Assembly: GCA_031277805.1 (NCBI GenBank)
Contig: JAITLR010000019.1
Span: 182,831-246,830, forward strand
Origin: Comamonas sp.
GTDB lineage: Bacteria; Pseudomonadota; Gammaproteobacteria; Burkholderiales; Burkholderiaceae_C
DNA: 64,000 nt
Direction: 5' to 3'
The translations under genes and the position numbers were made by a program. This document shows positions 57,301 through 64,000 of the stretch, one piece after another. The stretch's first letter is position 1. Every line of letters starts with the position of its first letter. The notes under the pieces are model-generated. The model did no database searches, had not been told where the DNA came from, and saw only the letters and a program-made list of their open reading frames with translations.

Positions 57301-57552
57301 GCTCTCGTCAACATTGCCGTGCAAGGAGCCGCTCAATTGCTCCAGCACATCGGCATAGACCCCCAGGCGTTGCTCCAGCGCCTGCACTGCCAGCTCGGCA
57401 CTGTTTTGCAAACGCAACTGAGCCCTGTTCTGCATCTTGCTGTGCAGCAACCAGGCCCCCATAGCGCCACACCCCACTCCTACAGCCAATGCTGCCAGGG
57501 CCAGCATGGGACGATGTGCTTCCAACGATGAACGAAGAACGAAACGCGACAT
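54343..57552 (-). CDS. Large membrane PAS-GGDEF-EAL protein with CHASE-like sensor
   Basis: 1069 residues. Helix 1 at about 15-36, a periplasmic CHASE-like domain (about 40-295; LEQRLGVYADVLEQLSGSLH), helix 2 near 300-325, two PAS domains, GGDEF and EAL. The GGDEF active site reads GGDDF (E to D), so cyclase activity is doubtful. EAL is complete: EALLRWKHP, ELTEGMLV, DDFGTGYSSLAYL, LKIDRSFV, AEGVET and QGYLMSPAV. It most likely degrades c-di-GMP. Start at 57552 is inside the longer frame; upstream codons lack similarity. Confidence 0.88.
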   Translation of the reverse strand: MSRFVLRSSLEAHRPMLALAALAVGVGCGAMGAWLLHSKMQNRAQLRLQNSAELAVQALEQRLGVYADVLEQLSGSLHGNVDESPQLFAQQAHHALSQVRLHGMQALSLTRVTAPNPQADPADPPFYFETSAVWPYKGNEMLKGHDVRPAAAVWQSLQSAWRSRSMAVSGAYPLHQVSGSPLGVLLRRPVFVPRQGQGEEAVPQLQGIVNATVRLSDFALGLVPTNAYPHVALRIQDLGPVQTADAAGGGPVAEKTLYTGSIWAGNMDDTEFVAASPLERTLRVYDRVWLLQFKSAIGSTAWLEKAMPWAVFALGAVLGLLAAFGVSGWWQSRFTWLRRIRSSKQAHKQSDARFHAMCEQAALGVVEVDLDSRGILKVNAHYCRLTGYAEQELVSRNVLEMLAPEDRAGCASLMDKVNLQQFPHGSGEFRLRACDGSRLWVELTVFLDGAQEARRILVLVQDISGRKRLEQMERQGHQQLRNLMQRLPVGLVMEDHQGRFVYWNEEFLRLAGQPGAPEHCAAQWWRRMYPDTAEHERVVQRWQSAQGKARAVLKSEKSRSSSVEAQPGGPAACTIDVQEMQLLGMDGQRRPVLVSGVMQDEGCLMVLQDQSLRKAAEQEVKRLAFYDALTDLPNRRLMADRLQQALETSLRRQHYGGVVLLDIDNFKAFNEDFGLEQGDLLLVGMSQRIRAQLPAGATMARQGGDDFVLLLEDLGEDPVAAATRLEHEATDWMKLLSKPMEIAGASRQITVSVGLSLFGGQPMKVEEVLRRAEMAMYQAKSQGRNTHCFFDPQLQSALQERRTLEQDMRVGLNAGQFELFYQPQVEMGQVIGAEALLRWKHPERSYVPPAQFIPLAEEAGFILQLGEWVLQAACRQLASWARHPRYAQLVLSVNVSPGQFLQPNFVDQVLKALAEHGADASKLKLELTEGMLVTDVDSTIAKMARLKSYGIGFSLDDFGTGYSSLAYLKRLPLDQLKIDRSFVRDVLTDPNDAAIARTIVALAKSLGLHVIAEGVETLAQCRFLEGIRCYAWQGYLMSPAVPPLEFERMVTHGVVPGSGAPALSPSSMR

Positions 57553-57970
57553 GCGAGGAAAACAGAAACCCGAATATGAAAAACCGCCCGCCCTGCCACT
57601 CGAGAGCGCCGACTCAGACGTCCAGCTGCCATAAGCGGAACGCTGGCGCACAGTGTGTAGGAGACAACTTACAAACCCATGACCCTAGCGCCCCGTGCTT
57701 TCCCTGAGACTGCAGGCCATCTTGCCTGATGACATCGGCCTCTCCAGCCTTCATCGCACATAAGCACATAAGAAAGCGCATCAAAATCAAGAGCATTTCA
57801 CACACTGCGCCCCTGATGAATGTCAATTTTTGTGAATATTGCAAATGCTCGATCCATGATTCTTTTTTTGCAATACTGTTCCTTTTTAACAACGAATTGC
57901 AATATTCGCGGCTCGAACCCAGCGGCGCATCACAGACCTCGGCCTTGAAGCATTTGGGCAACAGCGGACA
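57553..57970. other. AT-rich divergent regulatory region
   Basis: About 420 bp between the divergent EAL and flavodoxin genes. The part 57760-57910 is much richer in A+T than its surroundings. It holds GAATATTGCAA (57834-57844), TTGCAATA (57868-57875) and TTGCAATATTC (57897-57907); the outer two are a perfect 11-bp inverted repeat. Likely promoters and an operator. No gene. Confidence 0.55.
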
Positions 57971-58483
57971 ATGACAGACATCATGGCCACCATCACCAGC
58001 CTGCTCATCGTCTATCACTCTCTGACCGGAGGCACCCTGCAGATGGCCGAGGCTGCTGCGGCGGGTGCCGGCACGGAAGCACCAGTGGAAGTACGGCTCT
58101 TGCCAGCCCATCAGGCCAGTGCCCAGGATCTACTGGCAGCAAAGGGCTATCTGTTTGCCACGCCAGAGAACCTGGCCGCGGTAAGCGGTGTCATGAAAGA
58201 CTTCTTTGACCGCAGCTATTACGGCGCACTGGATCGCATTCAGGGTCGCCCCTATGCCAGCCTGATCTGCGCCGGAAGCGATGGCCGCAATGCTGCACGA
58301 CAGATCGAGCGCATCTGCACAGGCTGGCGACTCAAGCCCGTGGCCGAGCCGCTGATTGTTTGCACCCATGCCCAGACCCCCGAAGCCATACTCGCACCCA
58401 AGCACATCGCGCCCGAAGAGCTGCTGCGCTGCAGGGAACTGGGGCAGTCAATGGCAGCGGGGCTGGCAATGGGGATTTTCTAA
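57971..58483 (+). CDS. Flavodoxin-family protein
   Basis: 170 residues. SLLIVYHSLTGGTLQMAEAA is the FMN phosphate-binding loop and GYLFATPENLAAVSGVMKDF the second FMN loop in a flavodoxin-like/NADPH-dependent FMN reductase fold. An internal Met (57983) may be the real start. It is probably a redox partner or quinone reductase. Confidence 0.85.
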   Translation: MTDIMATITSLLIVYHSLTGGTLQMAEAAAAGAGTEAPVEVRLLPAHQASAQDLLAAKGYLFATPENLAAVSGVMKDFFDRSYYGALDRIQGRPYASLICAGSDGRNAARQIERICTGWRLKPVAEPLIVCTHAQTPEAILAPKHIAPEELLRCRELGQSMAAGLAMGIF

Positions 58484-58572
58484 GCGACCAGCTCGCCCTT
58501 GCATTGTCCTTGGCTAGAAGGACGCTTTTGCAAGGACACAATCACGACCCCAACCCTCCTCATCACCTTCTC

Positions 58573-59277
58573 ATGACACCTTTTATTGCAGCCACTTTTG
58601 GCGGCATTTTGTGCGCTCTGATCGCTTCAGCGTTTCTGGCTCCGTTGGTATTCAAAATTCCACTGCGCATTTCCCGTCAATGGGCACGTGAAGTCGATGA
58701 ATATGCAGATCTTGAACTCAACGGAAACAGCCTCGCCACCCCACTCACTCGTACTCAATCCGCTTTATTGATTCTTGCCTCTGCTCTATTGGGTTGTACC
58801 GTGATCGCCGCAAAGGGCCTGCAAATAGAAGGCATAGCGTTAGCCTTCTACTTTTTGAGCCTTCTGCTGCTGGTAGCCATCAATCTCAAGGCTCTGCTAC
58901 TTCCCGATGTCATCGTACTGCCAGTCCTCTGGGCAGGGCTGCTCTATCGCGCTCAAACAGGTTTCGCTGCTGAGCACATCTACGGTGCAACTGTCGCTTA
59001 TCTGGTGCCATTTCTGCTGACAACTGCACTACAACGCTTTACCGGAAAAGGACTCATCGGCCACGGAGACCTCAAAGCTATGGCCATGGCCGGTGCCTGG
59101 TTCGGCCTTGCCGGCCTGCCTTTGTTTTTCATGGGCTTTGTTGCGGGACTTGTGCTGTGGATTGTCCTGCTCCTTATCACAGGCCAAAAAGCGCAAGGCC
59201 CCATCTGCAGCGGCCCTGCGCATTTGTCAGGTGGGTTGACGGCAGCGTTCTGCAGCTCGGCTTTCACTCTTGCCTGA
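58573..59277 (+). CDS. Prepilin peptidase-like membrane protein (A24), altered active site
   Basis: 234 residues with six or seven membrane helices. Catalytic aspartyl motif 2, GHGDLKAMAMAGAWFG, is intact (D166). Motif 1, normally ID-x(6)-LPD, reads AINLKALLLPD: the first Asp is Asn104, though the LPD aspartate (D112) is kept. The Cys-rich methylase domain of PilD is absent. ATG 58573 is preferred; the longer frame overlaps the flavodoxin gene. No pilin genes lie nearby. Activity doubtful. Confidence 0.75.
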   Translation: MTPFIAATFGGILCALIASAFLAPLVFKIPLRISRQWAREVDEYADLELNGNSLATPLTRTQSALLILASALLGCTVIAAKGLQIEGIALAFYFLSLLLLVAINLKALLLPDVIVLPVLWAGLLYRAQTGFAAEHIYGATVAYLVPFLLTTALQRFTGKGLIGHGDLKAMAMAGAWFGLAGLPLFFMGFVAGLVLWIVLLLITGQKAQGPICSGPAHLSGGLTAAFCSSAFTLA

Positions 59278-59337
59278 TAGCCCAATGGCCCACACCCTGA
59301 AATCCAGGCTCCAAACTGCGGCCTCTTACTTTTCACC

Positions 59338-59934
59338 TCATCCAATGCGCATCAGCTTGACCGGGCTGCCACGCTCCACTTGCCAGTGCTGCTGACTGCG
59401 CTGGCGGGCAGATTGCTGCAGGCCCTGCTCCTGGCGCTGGGCCAGCTTCAAGGCAATCAGCTCGCGCGCCAATCGCTTGTTCGCATGCTGACTACGTTCG
59501 GTCATCACCTTCACTGCAATGCCGCTGGCCACATGAATGGCGTGAACCGCCGAGTCGGTGGTGTTCACATGCTGGCCGCCCTTGCCCGATGCGCGGCAGG
59601 CCTGAAAGGTGATTTCACCTTCGGCTGGTAGTTCCTCGGGGGCTTCACAACGCTGCACAGCCACAAACCAGTTCTTGCGCGGATGATGGGGCCTAAACGG
59701 GCTGGCAAACACCCACTGGATGGTGCCCAGCCATTCGCCAAGCCAGCCTGGCATGAACTCAGCGTCCACTCTCAGCAGCGCCGATTTGCAGCCTGCAGGC
59801 GTATGAGTCTCTTCCAGCAGCTGCATGCCTGTACCCTCTCGCTCGGCGCAGCGCAGTAGTTCGCGCAAGGTCAGGCGCGCCGCATGCTCACATTCGATCG
59901 GGCCATGCGCGGCCGTGATCTGGATCAGCAGCAT
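59338..59934 (-). CDS. prfH: Peptide chain release factor homologue PrfH
   Basis: 198 residues, half the size of RF1/RF2. It keeps the peptidyl-tRNA hydrolysis motif GGQ (119-121, in SGKGGQHVN) and a basic C-terminal helix (ERSQHANKRLARELIALKLA) but lacks the codon-recognition domain. It starts within the end of rtcB (10 bp overlap). PrfH paired with an RtcB ligase is known to rescue and repair ribosomes whose 16S decoding centre has been cut. Confidence 0.93.
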   Translation of the reverse strand: MLLIQITAAHGPIECEHAARLTLRELLRCAEREGTGMQLLEETHTPAGCKSALLRVDAEFMPGWLGEWLGTIQWVFASPFRPHHPRKNWFVAVQRCEAPEELPAEGEITFQACRASGKGGQHVNTTDSAVHAIHVASGIAVKVMTERSQHANKRLARELIALKLAQRQEQGLQQSARQRSQQHWQVERGSPVKLMRIG

Positions 59935-61079
59935 TGCATCACTCCCTTCTTGTAGGTCAACAGCGGCTTGAGTCTTGCCACCAGCGTCAGCAAGCCTGCC
60001 TCCTGCAGGCTTGCAATCACGCCATCCACGTCCTTGTAGGCCTGCGGAGCCTCCTCATAGATCAGCTCGCGGTCCGCGCAGACCACGGCACTGTCAAAGC
60101 GCGTCTGCTGCAGATCGGCCAGCGAAAACTTGGGTCTGAGCCTGCCCACGCAATCCGAGCGCGCCCATTTGCGCCCCGCGCCATGCGCCAGCGAGTGCAA
60201 GGACTCATCGCGATCTGCGGCAGGCCGCACCAGATAGCTGTAATCGCCACGCGATCCAGGAATCACCACCAACCCCTCATCGGCAGGAGTCGCTCCCTTG
60301 CGGTGCAAAAAACCTGATGCGCCCCGCCATTCATGGCGCTGCACATGGTTGTGGCTGATATCCAGCACAGAGGTCAGCTCCACGCGCAGTGCGCGACCCA
60401 TGCGTCTGGCGATCATGCTTCGGTTGAGCCGGGCATAGGCAATGGCAGCCTCATGCTGCTGCCAGTAGGCCTGCGCCTCGGGAGTTGCTGCCGCCAGGCC
60501 GTCATGGTTGAAACGCTCCACATGCTCGCGCAAGATGGCGCCACCCAACCCGCGCGATCCGCTGTGCACCATCAGGTGCACGCACTTCTTGTCCAGCGCG
60601 CCTTCCTCATACAACGTGTCCACGGCTTGCAGCTCGGCAAAGTGATTGCCGCCGCCAATCGTGCCCAGGCTTTGCAGCAGAGCTTCTGTCGTCGCTACAC
60701 CGCTGCGCTGCGCCAGCGTCTGCAACTGAGCCATATCGACCTCCTCCTGCAGTGCCTCGGGCAGAGGCCCGTCGATCACTCCCAGTGCCTTTTCCAGTTT
60801 GCTGGGCGATGTCTTGTGCACTCGCAAGCTGGTGGCGTGCAGCGCCATGCCGCAGCCTATGTCACCGCCGACCAGTGCCGGGTAAAAATGTTCGGTAGAA
60901 AAAAATGCGGCCCCCACGGGATAGCCGCGCCCCGGATGCAGGTCAGGCAGGCCTACGGCTGCGCGAATGCCCTGCAGATTGCGTGCTGTGGTGTGAAGTT
61001 GCTCGATGGCAGCGCTTTCCATCCAGACGCTGCGGTTGGCGAACACCTGAACATAGGTGTCCATCAAAGAATTGCCCAT
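59925..61079 (-). CDS. rtcB: RNA-splicing ligase RtcB (PrfH-linked type)
   Basis: 384 residues. Joins RNA 2',3'-cyclic phosphate or 3'-phosphate to 5'-OH using GTP. The metal-binding segments are visible: GGDIGCGMA (C76), GGGNHFAEL, HSGSRGLG, ISHNHVQRHE and the guanylated His in HGAGR (299-303). AAAGG precedes ATG 61079. The gene ends in prfH with an overlap of 10 bp, so both proteins come from one message. No archease or RtcR regulator is adjacent. Confidence 0.95.
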   Translation of the reverse strand: MGNSLMDTYVQVFANRSVWMESAAIEQLHTTARNLQGIRAAVGLPDLHPGRGYPVGAAFFSTEHFYPALVGGDIGCGMALHATSLRVHKTSPSKLEKALGVIDGPLPEALQEEVDMAQLQTLAQRSGVATTEALLQSLGTIGGGNHFAELQAVDTLYEEGALDKKCVHLMVHSGSRGLGGAILREHVERFNHDGLAAATPEAQAYWQQHEAAIAYARLNRSMIARRMGRALRVELTSVLDISHNHVQRHEWRGASGFLHRKGATPADEGLVVIPGSRGDYSYLVRPAADRDESLHSLAHGAGRKWARSDCVGRLRPKFSLADLQQTRFDSAVVCADRELIYEEAPQAYKDVDGVIASLQEAGLLTLVARLKPLLTYKKGVMQCC

Positions 61080-61575
61080 TGAGTGGCCTTTGAATCAATC
61101 TTGTCTTGAGTTGCCGCTGCGCGCACAGCGCAGCAGCCTGGTGCATGAAAACATGCAGCAGCCGCAGGACATCTGAATCAAAAGTCTCAAATCAACGCGC
61201 AGCGCAACACCTGCCAACAAAAGGCAAGTATTCAGACTGCAGCGTGAAAAAAGCGCGAAAGGCTCAGGCGGTCACGACTGCAAAGGGCGTTGTCAGATGG
61301 GACATGGCTTTTTCCTTTGCGCGAGTGGGATGATGGCTGTGCAGACCTCGTCATCAAGGCTGCAAGCTTGAAGGAAGGCGATTCTAGAAAGCTTTTGGCT
61401 GCCGCAGCAAGCGCCTCACCGCAAACTGTTGTGCATGTCACACAGATTTGGGCAACTATCAGATTCATAGCTGCTCGCGCTCTTCAGCAAGGCACTGCGA
61501 CCGATTTGGCTGCAAAGGCCGAGTGCACCGCCATCTCCACTACCATGGCAAACATCGCCTCTTTACCCAGCCGCC
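61080..61575. other. Promoter region between rtcB and the five-gene cassette
   Basis: Almost 500 bp divergent spacer. No gene with a ribosome-binding site. A copy of the dispersed repeat, ATTCATAGCTGCTCGCGCTC, lies at 61463-61484 about 90 bp before the cassette. Must contain promoters for both sides. Confidence 0.45.
61463..61484 (-). repeat. Dispersed repeat copy
   Basis: ATTCATAGCTGCTCGCGCTC, reverse-strand form, upstream of the unknown cassette. Confidence 0.5.
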
Positions 61576-62313
61576 ATGTCTGAATCTTCCACCCCCTCCA
61601 CACTCACGCTGCAACAACTGCTGGCTCACACGCTGAACGAACTGGGCATTGCCACTCAGGAGCAAGGCCAGCGTCTGGTTCTGGAAAACGGCCTGCAACT
61701 GCAGCCCCATATGGTGGACATCGCTGCGCAATCCGATGAGCGCTGGCGCACCAGCACCGTGATCGAGGTCTATCACCCGCTGATCGAGGACGTGCTGTTC
61801 GAATACCAGCACAGCGGCGGCAGTTCCCAGATCACATCGTTGCACGACGGATTCAACCAATGGGCACGCATGGACCTGGTCACGCTGCGTGATGCCATAC
61901 AACCCGAGCTGGAGCGCCCCTCCATGGGCATCGGCTATACCGATGAAGCCACGGGCCAACCCTATCAGCGTCAGGTGGTGCTTGGGCCTACGGGACACTA
62001 TCAGCAACACCCGCCAGAGACAGCGACCAAGGTTTCCCATGATGGCGATGAAGACGACGATCACGACTTCTGTCCCTGCTGCCTGTTCAGCAACAGCATG
62101 CAAGCGTTCAGCGACCAGCTCAAAAGCCGCGAATTTCTCGGTGTGCGTCTGTATGCGGCGCGTGATGCGCAAGGCGAGATCAGCGCCGACTGCCGTATCA
62201 ATGGCGAAGACTTCCCTGCCGCCCTGCCCTATCTCCAGGCCTACGTGCAAACCTGGCCCGATGCCGGGCTGGAGTTTCGCAAGCAATACGTGGTCATTCG
62301 CAACCAGCCTTGA
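61576..62313 (+). CDS. Unknown protein, cassette gene 1 (245 aa)
   Basis: Starts MSESSTPSTLTLQQLLAHTL. The central part has an acidic run DGDEDDDHD followed by FCPCCLFSNS, a CxxC that may bind metal, then EFLGVRLYAARDAQG and QYVVIRNQP at the end. It resembles proteins filed as DUF6348, but I cannot verify that. First of five same-strand genes with overlaps; such cassettes in this family often code for immunity-type proteins, which is inference only. Confidence 0.65.
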   Translation: MSESSTPSTLTLQQLLAHTLNELGIATQEQGQRLVLENGLQLQPHMVDIAAQSDERWRTSTVIEVYHPLIEDVLFEYQHSGGSSQITSLHDGFNQWARMDLVTLRDAIQPELERPSMGIGYTDEATGQPYQRQVVLGPTGHYQQHPPETATKVSHDGDEDDDHDFCPCCLFSNSMQAFSDQLKSREFLGVRLYAARDAQGEISADCRINGEDFPAALPYLQAYVQTWPDAGLEFRKQYVVIRNQP

Positions 62314-62323
62314 CGGGACTTTA

Positions 62324-62602
62324 ATGAACACCGCGCTGCTCGGCAGAATCCACGACGTGCTGGTACAGATACAAGCCGGCCAAGGCGATGCCAGCCAACT
62401 GGCCGATGCGCTGCGCGGCAATGCCCAGGCCATGGAAGGGCTGAGCTATGCCCAGCTGCGCCAGCTCGAATCTCTGGCCGATGAGCTGCAGCAGGCCGCC
62501 GAACTGGAGGCTGACGGCTTTGAATCACCGCTTGCCTCACTCATGGCGCGCCTGCAGCAATGGCTGAACAGCCATCACGAATCCACAAATCATGGGCACT
62601 GA
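62324..62602 (+). CDS. Unknown protein, cassette gene 2 (92 aa)
   Basis: MNTALLGRIHDVLVQIQAGQ, then a helical Gln/Leu/Ala-rich body (LRQLESLADELQQAAELEAD). Starts 10 bp after gene 1. The stop overlaps the start of gene 3 by 11 bp. No family recognised; predicted all-helical. Confidence 0.6.
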   Translation: MNTALLGRIHDVLVQIQAGQGDASQLADALRGNAQAMEGLSYAQLRQLESLADELQQAAELEADGFESPLASLMARLQQWLNSHHESTNHGH

Positions 62603-62954
62603 AACCTCATTCACCATTCAGCGCCAGCACACGCTGAACGCCTTGCAACAAGCCGTGGGTGGGCAAAGCCAAGCCTGCTGCGCGCCAATCAATGGCTTTG
62701 GCATGTTTGGCTGGTTTTTTGAAGGCCAATCAGGCGCCAGCGATGCCATGCAGGGTAACCTGCGCTACGGCCTGGCCTATCTGGGTCACATGATCGACCA
62801 GGGTTTTGAAACCGCATTTGCCGTGGTGCAAGGCAGCCAGCCGCCTCTGGTCTGCCTCAAGACCTGGGAACCCGGCGAGGCCGAGCCACCCTGGCCAGCG
62901 CAGACATGGAGCCTGATTCATCACCACGAACAGGAGCACCGCCATGGCTTTTGA
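62592..62954 (+). CDS. Unknown protein, cassette gene 3 (120 aa)
   Basis: MGTETSFTIQRQHTLNALQQ, with aromatic Gly segments NGFGMFGWFFEGQSG and a His-rich end (IHHHEQEHRHGF). Overlaps gene 2 by 11 bp and gene 4 by 11 bp. Unknown family. Confidence 0.6.
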   Translation: MGTETSFTIQRQHTLNALQQAVGGQSQACCAPINGFGMFGWFFEGQSGASDAMQGNLRYGLAYLGHMIDQGFETAFAVVQGSQPPLVCLKTWEPGEAEPPWPAQTWSLIHHHEQEHRHGF

Positions 62955-63261
62955 CCTCATGGTCGGCACAGGCTGGCGTGTCAAGGATCAACCCAGCATG
63001 GTCGGAACCATCGAATTTGACGAACTGCCGCAGCTCAGCCGTTTGCTCAAGCACCATGATTGCTTCTTTCTGCATCGCATCGCCAATCTGTTTGAAGACC
63101 AGCAGTTCTCGCTCGCAGAAGTCGCGCAGGCTCTGGAGCAACTGCTGCCCCTGCTGACCCAACCCATGCCCAATGCCGAGCGCGCCATGCTGCACAAGCT
63201 GATTGCCGTGCTGGCCTTTGCCCAGAGCCGCCAGCAGCCGCTGTTCGGGGTGGCTGACTGA
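62944..63261 (+). CDS. Unknown protein, cassette gene 4 (105 aa)
   Basis: MAFDLMVGTGWRVKDQPSMV, then LPQLSRLLKHHDCFFLHRIA and LEQLLPLLTQPMPNAERAML. Mixed helix. The last base of its stop is the first base of the next start. Unknown family. Confidence 0.6.
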   Translation: MAFDLMVGTGWRVKDQPSMVGTIEFDELPQLSRLLKHHDCFFLHRIANLFEDQQFSLAEVAQALEQLLPLLTQPMPNAERAMLHKLIAVLAFAQSRQQPLFGVAD

Positions 63262-63653
63262 TGGGTGCCAAACCTCAATCCATCGATCTTGGCAATGGAC
63301 AAAGCATTCCCATCCAGCTCCTGACATCCTGGCCCGAAAAAATGCTGGATATGGATGCATCGGCCCCCGGGCTTGCGCCTTTGTGGGACGCGCTGGAGAC
63401 GATTTGCGTCACCGGCTGCTGCGGCATCGACGCGCTGGATCTCAGCCCCGAACAACTGACCACGGCGCGCAGCAGACTCGATGTCGCGGTGATCCGACAG
63501 CAATTGCAGCAATTGCAGCAACTGCAAGCACTGCAAGCACTGCTGAGCCGCCCCGACCCAAGCTTTGTCAGCAGCCAACGCCTCAACCAGTATCTGGATC
63601 AGGATGCCGCCCAGCAGTTGGTCAGCCATTTGCAGCATCATCTTGGCACCTAG
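63261..63653 (+). CDS. Unknown protein, cassette gene 5 (130 aa)
   Basis: MGAKPQSIDLGNGQSIPIQL, then VTGCCGIDALDLSPEQLTTA with a Cys pair, and a Gln/Leu tandem repeat (QQLQQLQQLQALQALL) encoded by a run of near-9-bp repeats at 63501-63544. It resembles DUF6331 proteins as I recall them; not verified. End of the cassette; prpF starts 84 bp later. Confidence 0.6.
   Translation: MGAKPQSIDLGNGQSIPIQLLTSWPEKMLDMDASAPGLAPLWDALETICVTGCCGIDALDLSPEQLTTARSRLDVAVIRQQLQQLQQLQALQALLSRPDPSFVSSQRLNQYLDQDAAQQLVSHLQHHLGT
63501..63544 (+). repeat. 9-bp tandem repeat inside cassette gene 5
   Basis: CAATTGCAG twice, then CAACTGCAA and GCACTGCAA twice: an in-frame tandem array of about five 9-bp units coding for the Gln/Leu helix. 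Unit number could vary by slippage without breaking the frame. Confidence 0.6.
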
Positions 63654-63704
63654 AATGGCTTGCACGCAATCCGCAGTAAAAACAGCCTCAAACACTGTGG
63701 GAGA

Positions 63705-63731
63705 AAGCGCAAGCAGCTATCAAAACAAGAG
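63705..63731 (+). repeat. Dispersed repeat supplying the prpF ribosome-binding site
   Basis: AAGCGCAAGCAGCTATCAAA and ACAAGAG, 24 of 27 positions identical to 3574-3600. Its AAGAG is the ribosome-binding site of prpF. Confidence 0.75.
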
Positions 63732-63737
63732 ATTTCC

Positions 63738-64000
63738 ATGACAGAGACAGCGCGGTTTGCACCGCAGATCAAGATTGCCGCCACCTACATGCGCGGCGGC
63801 ACCAGCAAGGGCGTGTTCTTCAAACTGCAGGACTTGCCCCAAGCGGCCCAGCAAGCAGGCGCCGTGCGTGACGCCATCTTGCTGCGCGCCCTGGGCAGTC
63901 CCGATCCCTATGGCAAGCAGATCGACGGCATGGGCAATGCCTCGTCCTCGACCAGCAAGGGCGTGATCCTCAGCAAGAGCACACGCCCCGGTCACGATGT
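63738..64000 (+). CDS. prpF: PrpF-family isomerase, N-terminal part (cut by window edge)
   Basis: First 87 codons only. PQIKIAATYMRGGTSKGVFF, LGSPDPYGKQIDGMGNASSS and TSKGVILSKS match PrpF, the aconitate-delta isomerase that works with AcnD in the 2-methylcitrate pathway of propionate use, and the related 4-oxalomesaconate tautomerases. YMRGGTSKG contains the active-site loop. Neighbouring prpB/prpC/acnD would be expected outside this window. Confidence 0.88.
   Translation, partial: MTETARFAPQIKIAATYMRGGTSKGVFFKLQDLPQAAQQAGAVRDAILLRALGSPDPYGKQIDGMGNASSSTSKGVILSKSTRPGHD

Overview
The window looks like chromosome from a Comamonas-type betaproteobacterium (Comamonadaceae, close to C. testosteroni / C. 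thiooxydans). This is inferred from gene content and order; no database search was run. The pointers are high-GC coding with long antisense shadow frames, a Bug/TctC periplasmic receptor, a phaCAB polyhydroxybutyrate operon, the order smc-zipA-ligA-rssA, a tsdBA thiosulfate dehydrogenase pair, and a short dispersed repeat ('AGCTATCAAAA' type) of a kind I associate with this family.

Layout. 1-4606: a LysR tail, then an acyl-CoA ligase, an acyl-CoA dehydrogenase and a Bug receptor, probably one carboxylic-acid uptake and activation operon. 4705-6750: an ABC-F ATPase (YheS). 6935-7275: two tandem tiny genes sharing the ending WP-x-DERDRKR and a shared leader; I recognise no family. 7491-11742: phaC-phaA-phaB on the minus strand. 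11931-15319: a small membrane protein convergent with pgeF, then a glutathione-dependent isomerase divergent from a fumarylpyruvate-hydrolase-like protein, then a NUDIX hydrolase. 15618-25772: two cyclic-di-GMP proteins, a YgiQ radical-SAM protein, a frameshifted PepSY gene, YigZ, small ORFs and a DUF1275 membrane protein. 26213-29507: a LysR regulator divergent from a DsbA-like protein, a metallo-beta-lactamase-fold lipoprotein without the usual metal histidines, and an NTF2-like protein.

29508-34346 is gene-poor accessory DNA. It holds an orphan two-repeat type I-F CRISPR mini-array (28-nt repeats, exactly 32-nt spacer), an SOS box followed by a long inverted repeat, several broken small genes, and a wrecked tyrosine integrase pointing into a tRNA-Gly(CCC) gene. 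I read it as a decayed integrative element.

34826-45385 is core metabolism: ctaA-ctaB for heme A, tsdBA, a two-component system, an unusual DsbD-alpha/thioredoxin fusion, a DsbG-like protein and two acetyltransferases. 45406-53683 on the minus strand is the cell-division and DNA-maintenance block smc, zipA, ligA, rssA. 53914-59277 holds ynfA, a large PAS-GGDEF-EAL protein, a flavodoxin and a prepilin-peptidase-like protein whose first catalytic aspartate is Asn. 59338-61079 is an overlapping rtcB-prfH pair, a known ribosome/RNA repair and rescue module. 61576-63653 is a tightly overlapping five-gene cassette of unknown function. The window ends in the first part of prpF.

Most interesting: the I-F mini-array, the duplicated WP-x-DERDRKR micro-genes, the SOS-box hairpin locus, the five-gene unknown cassette, and the dispersed repeat that supplies ribosome-binding sites and is also translated inside ligA.
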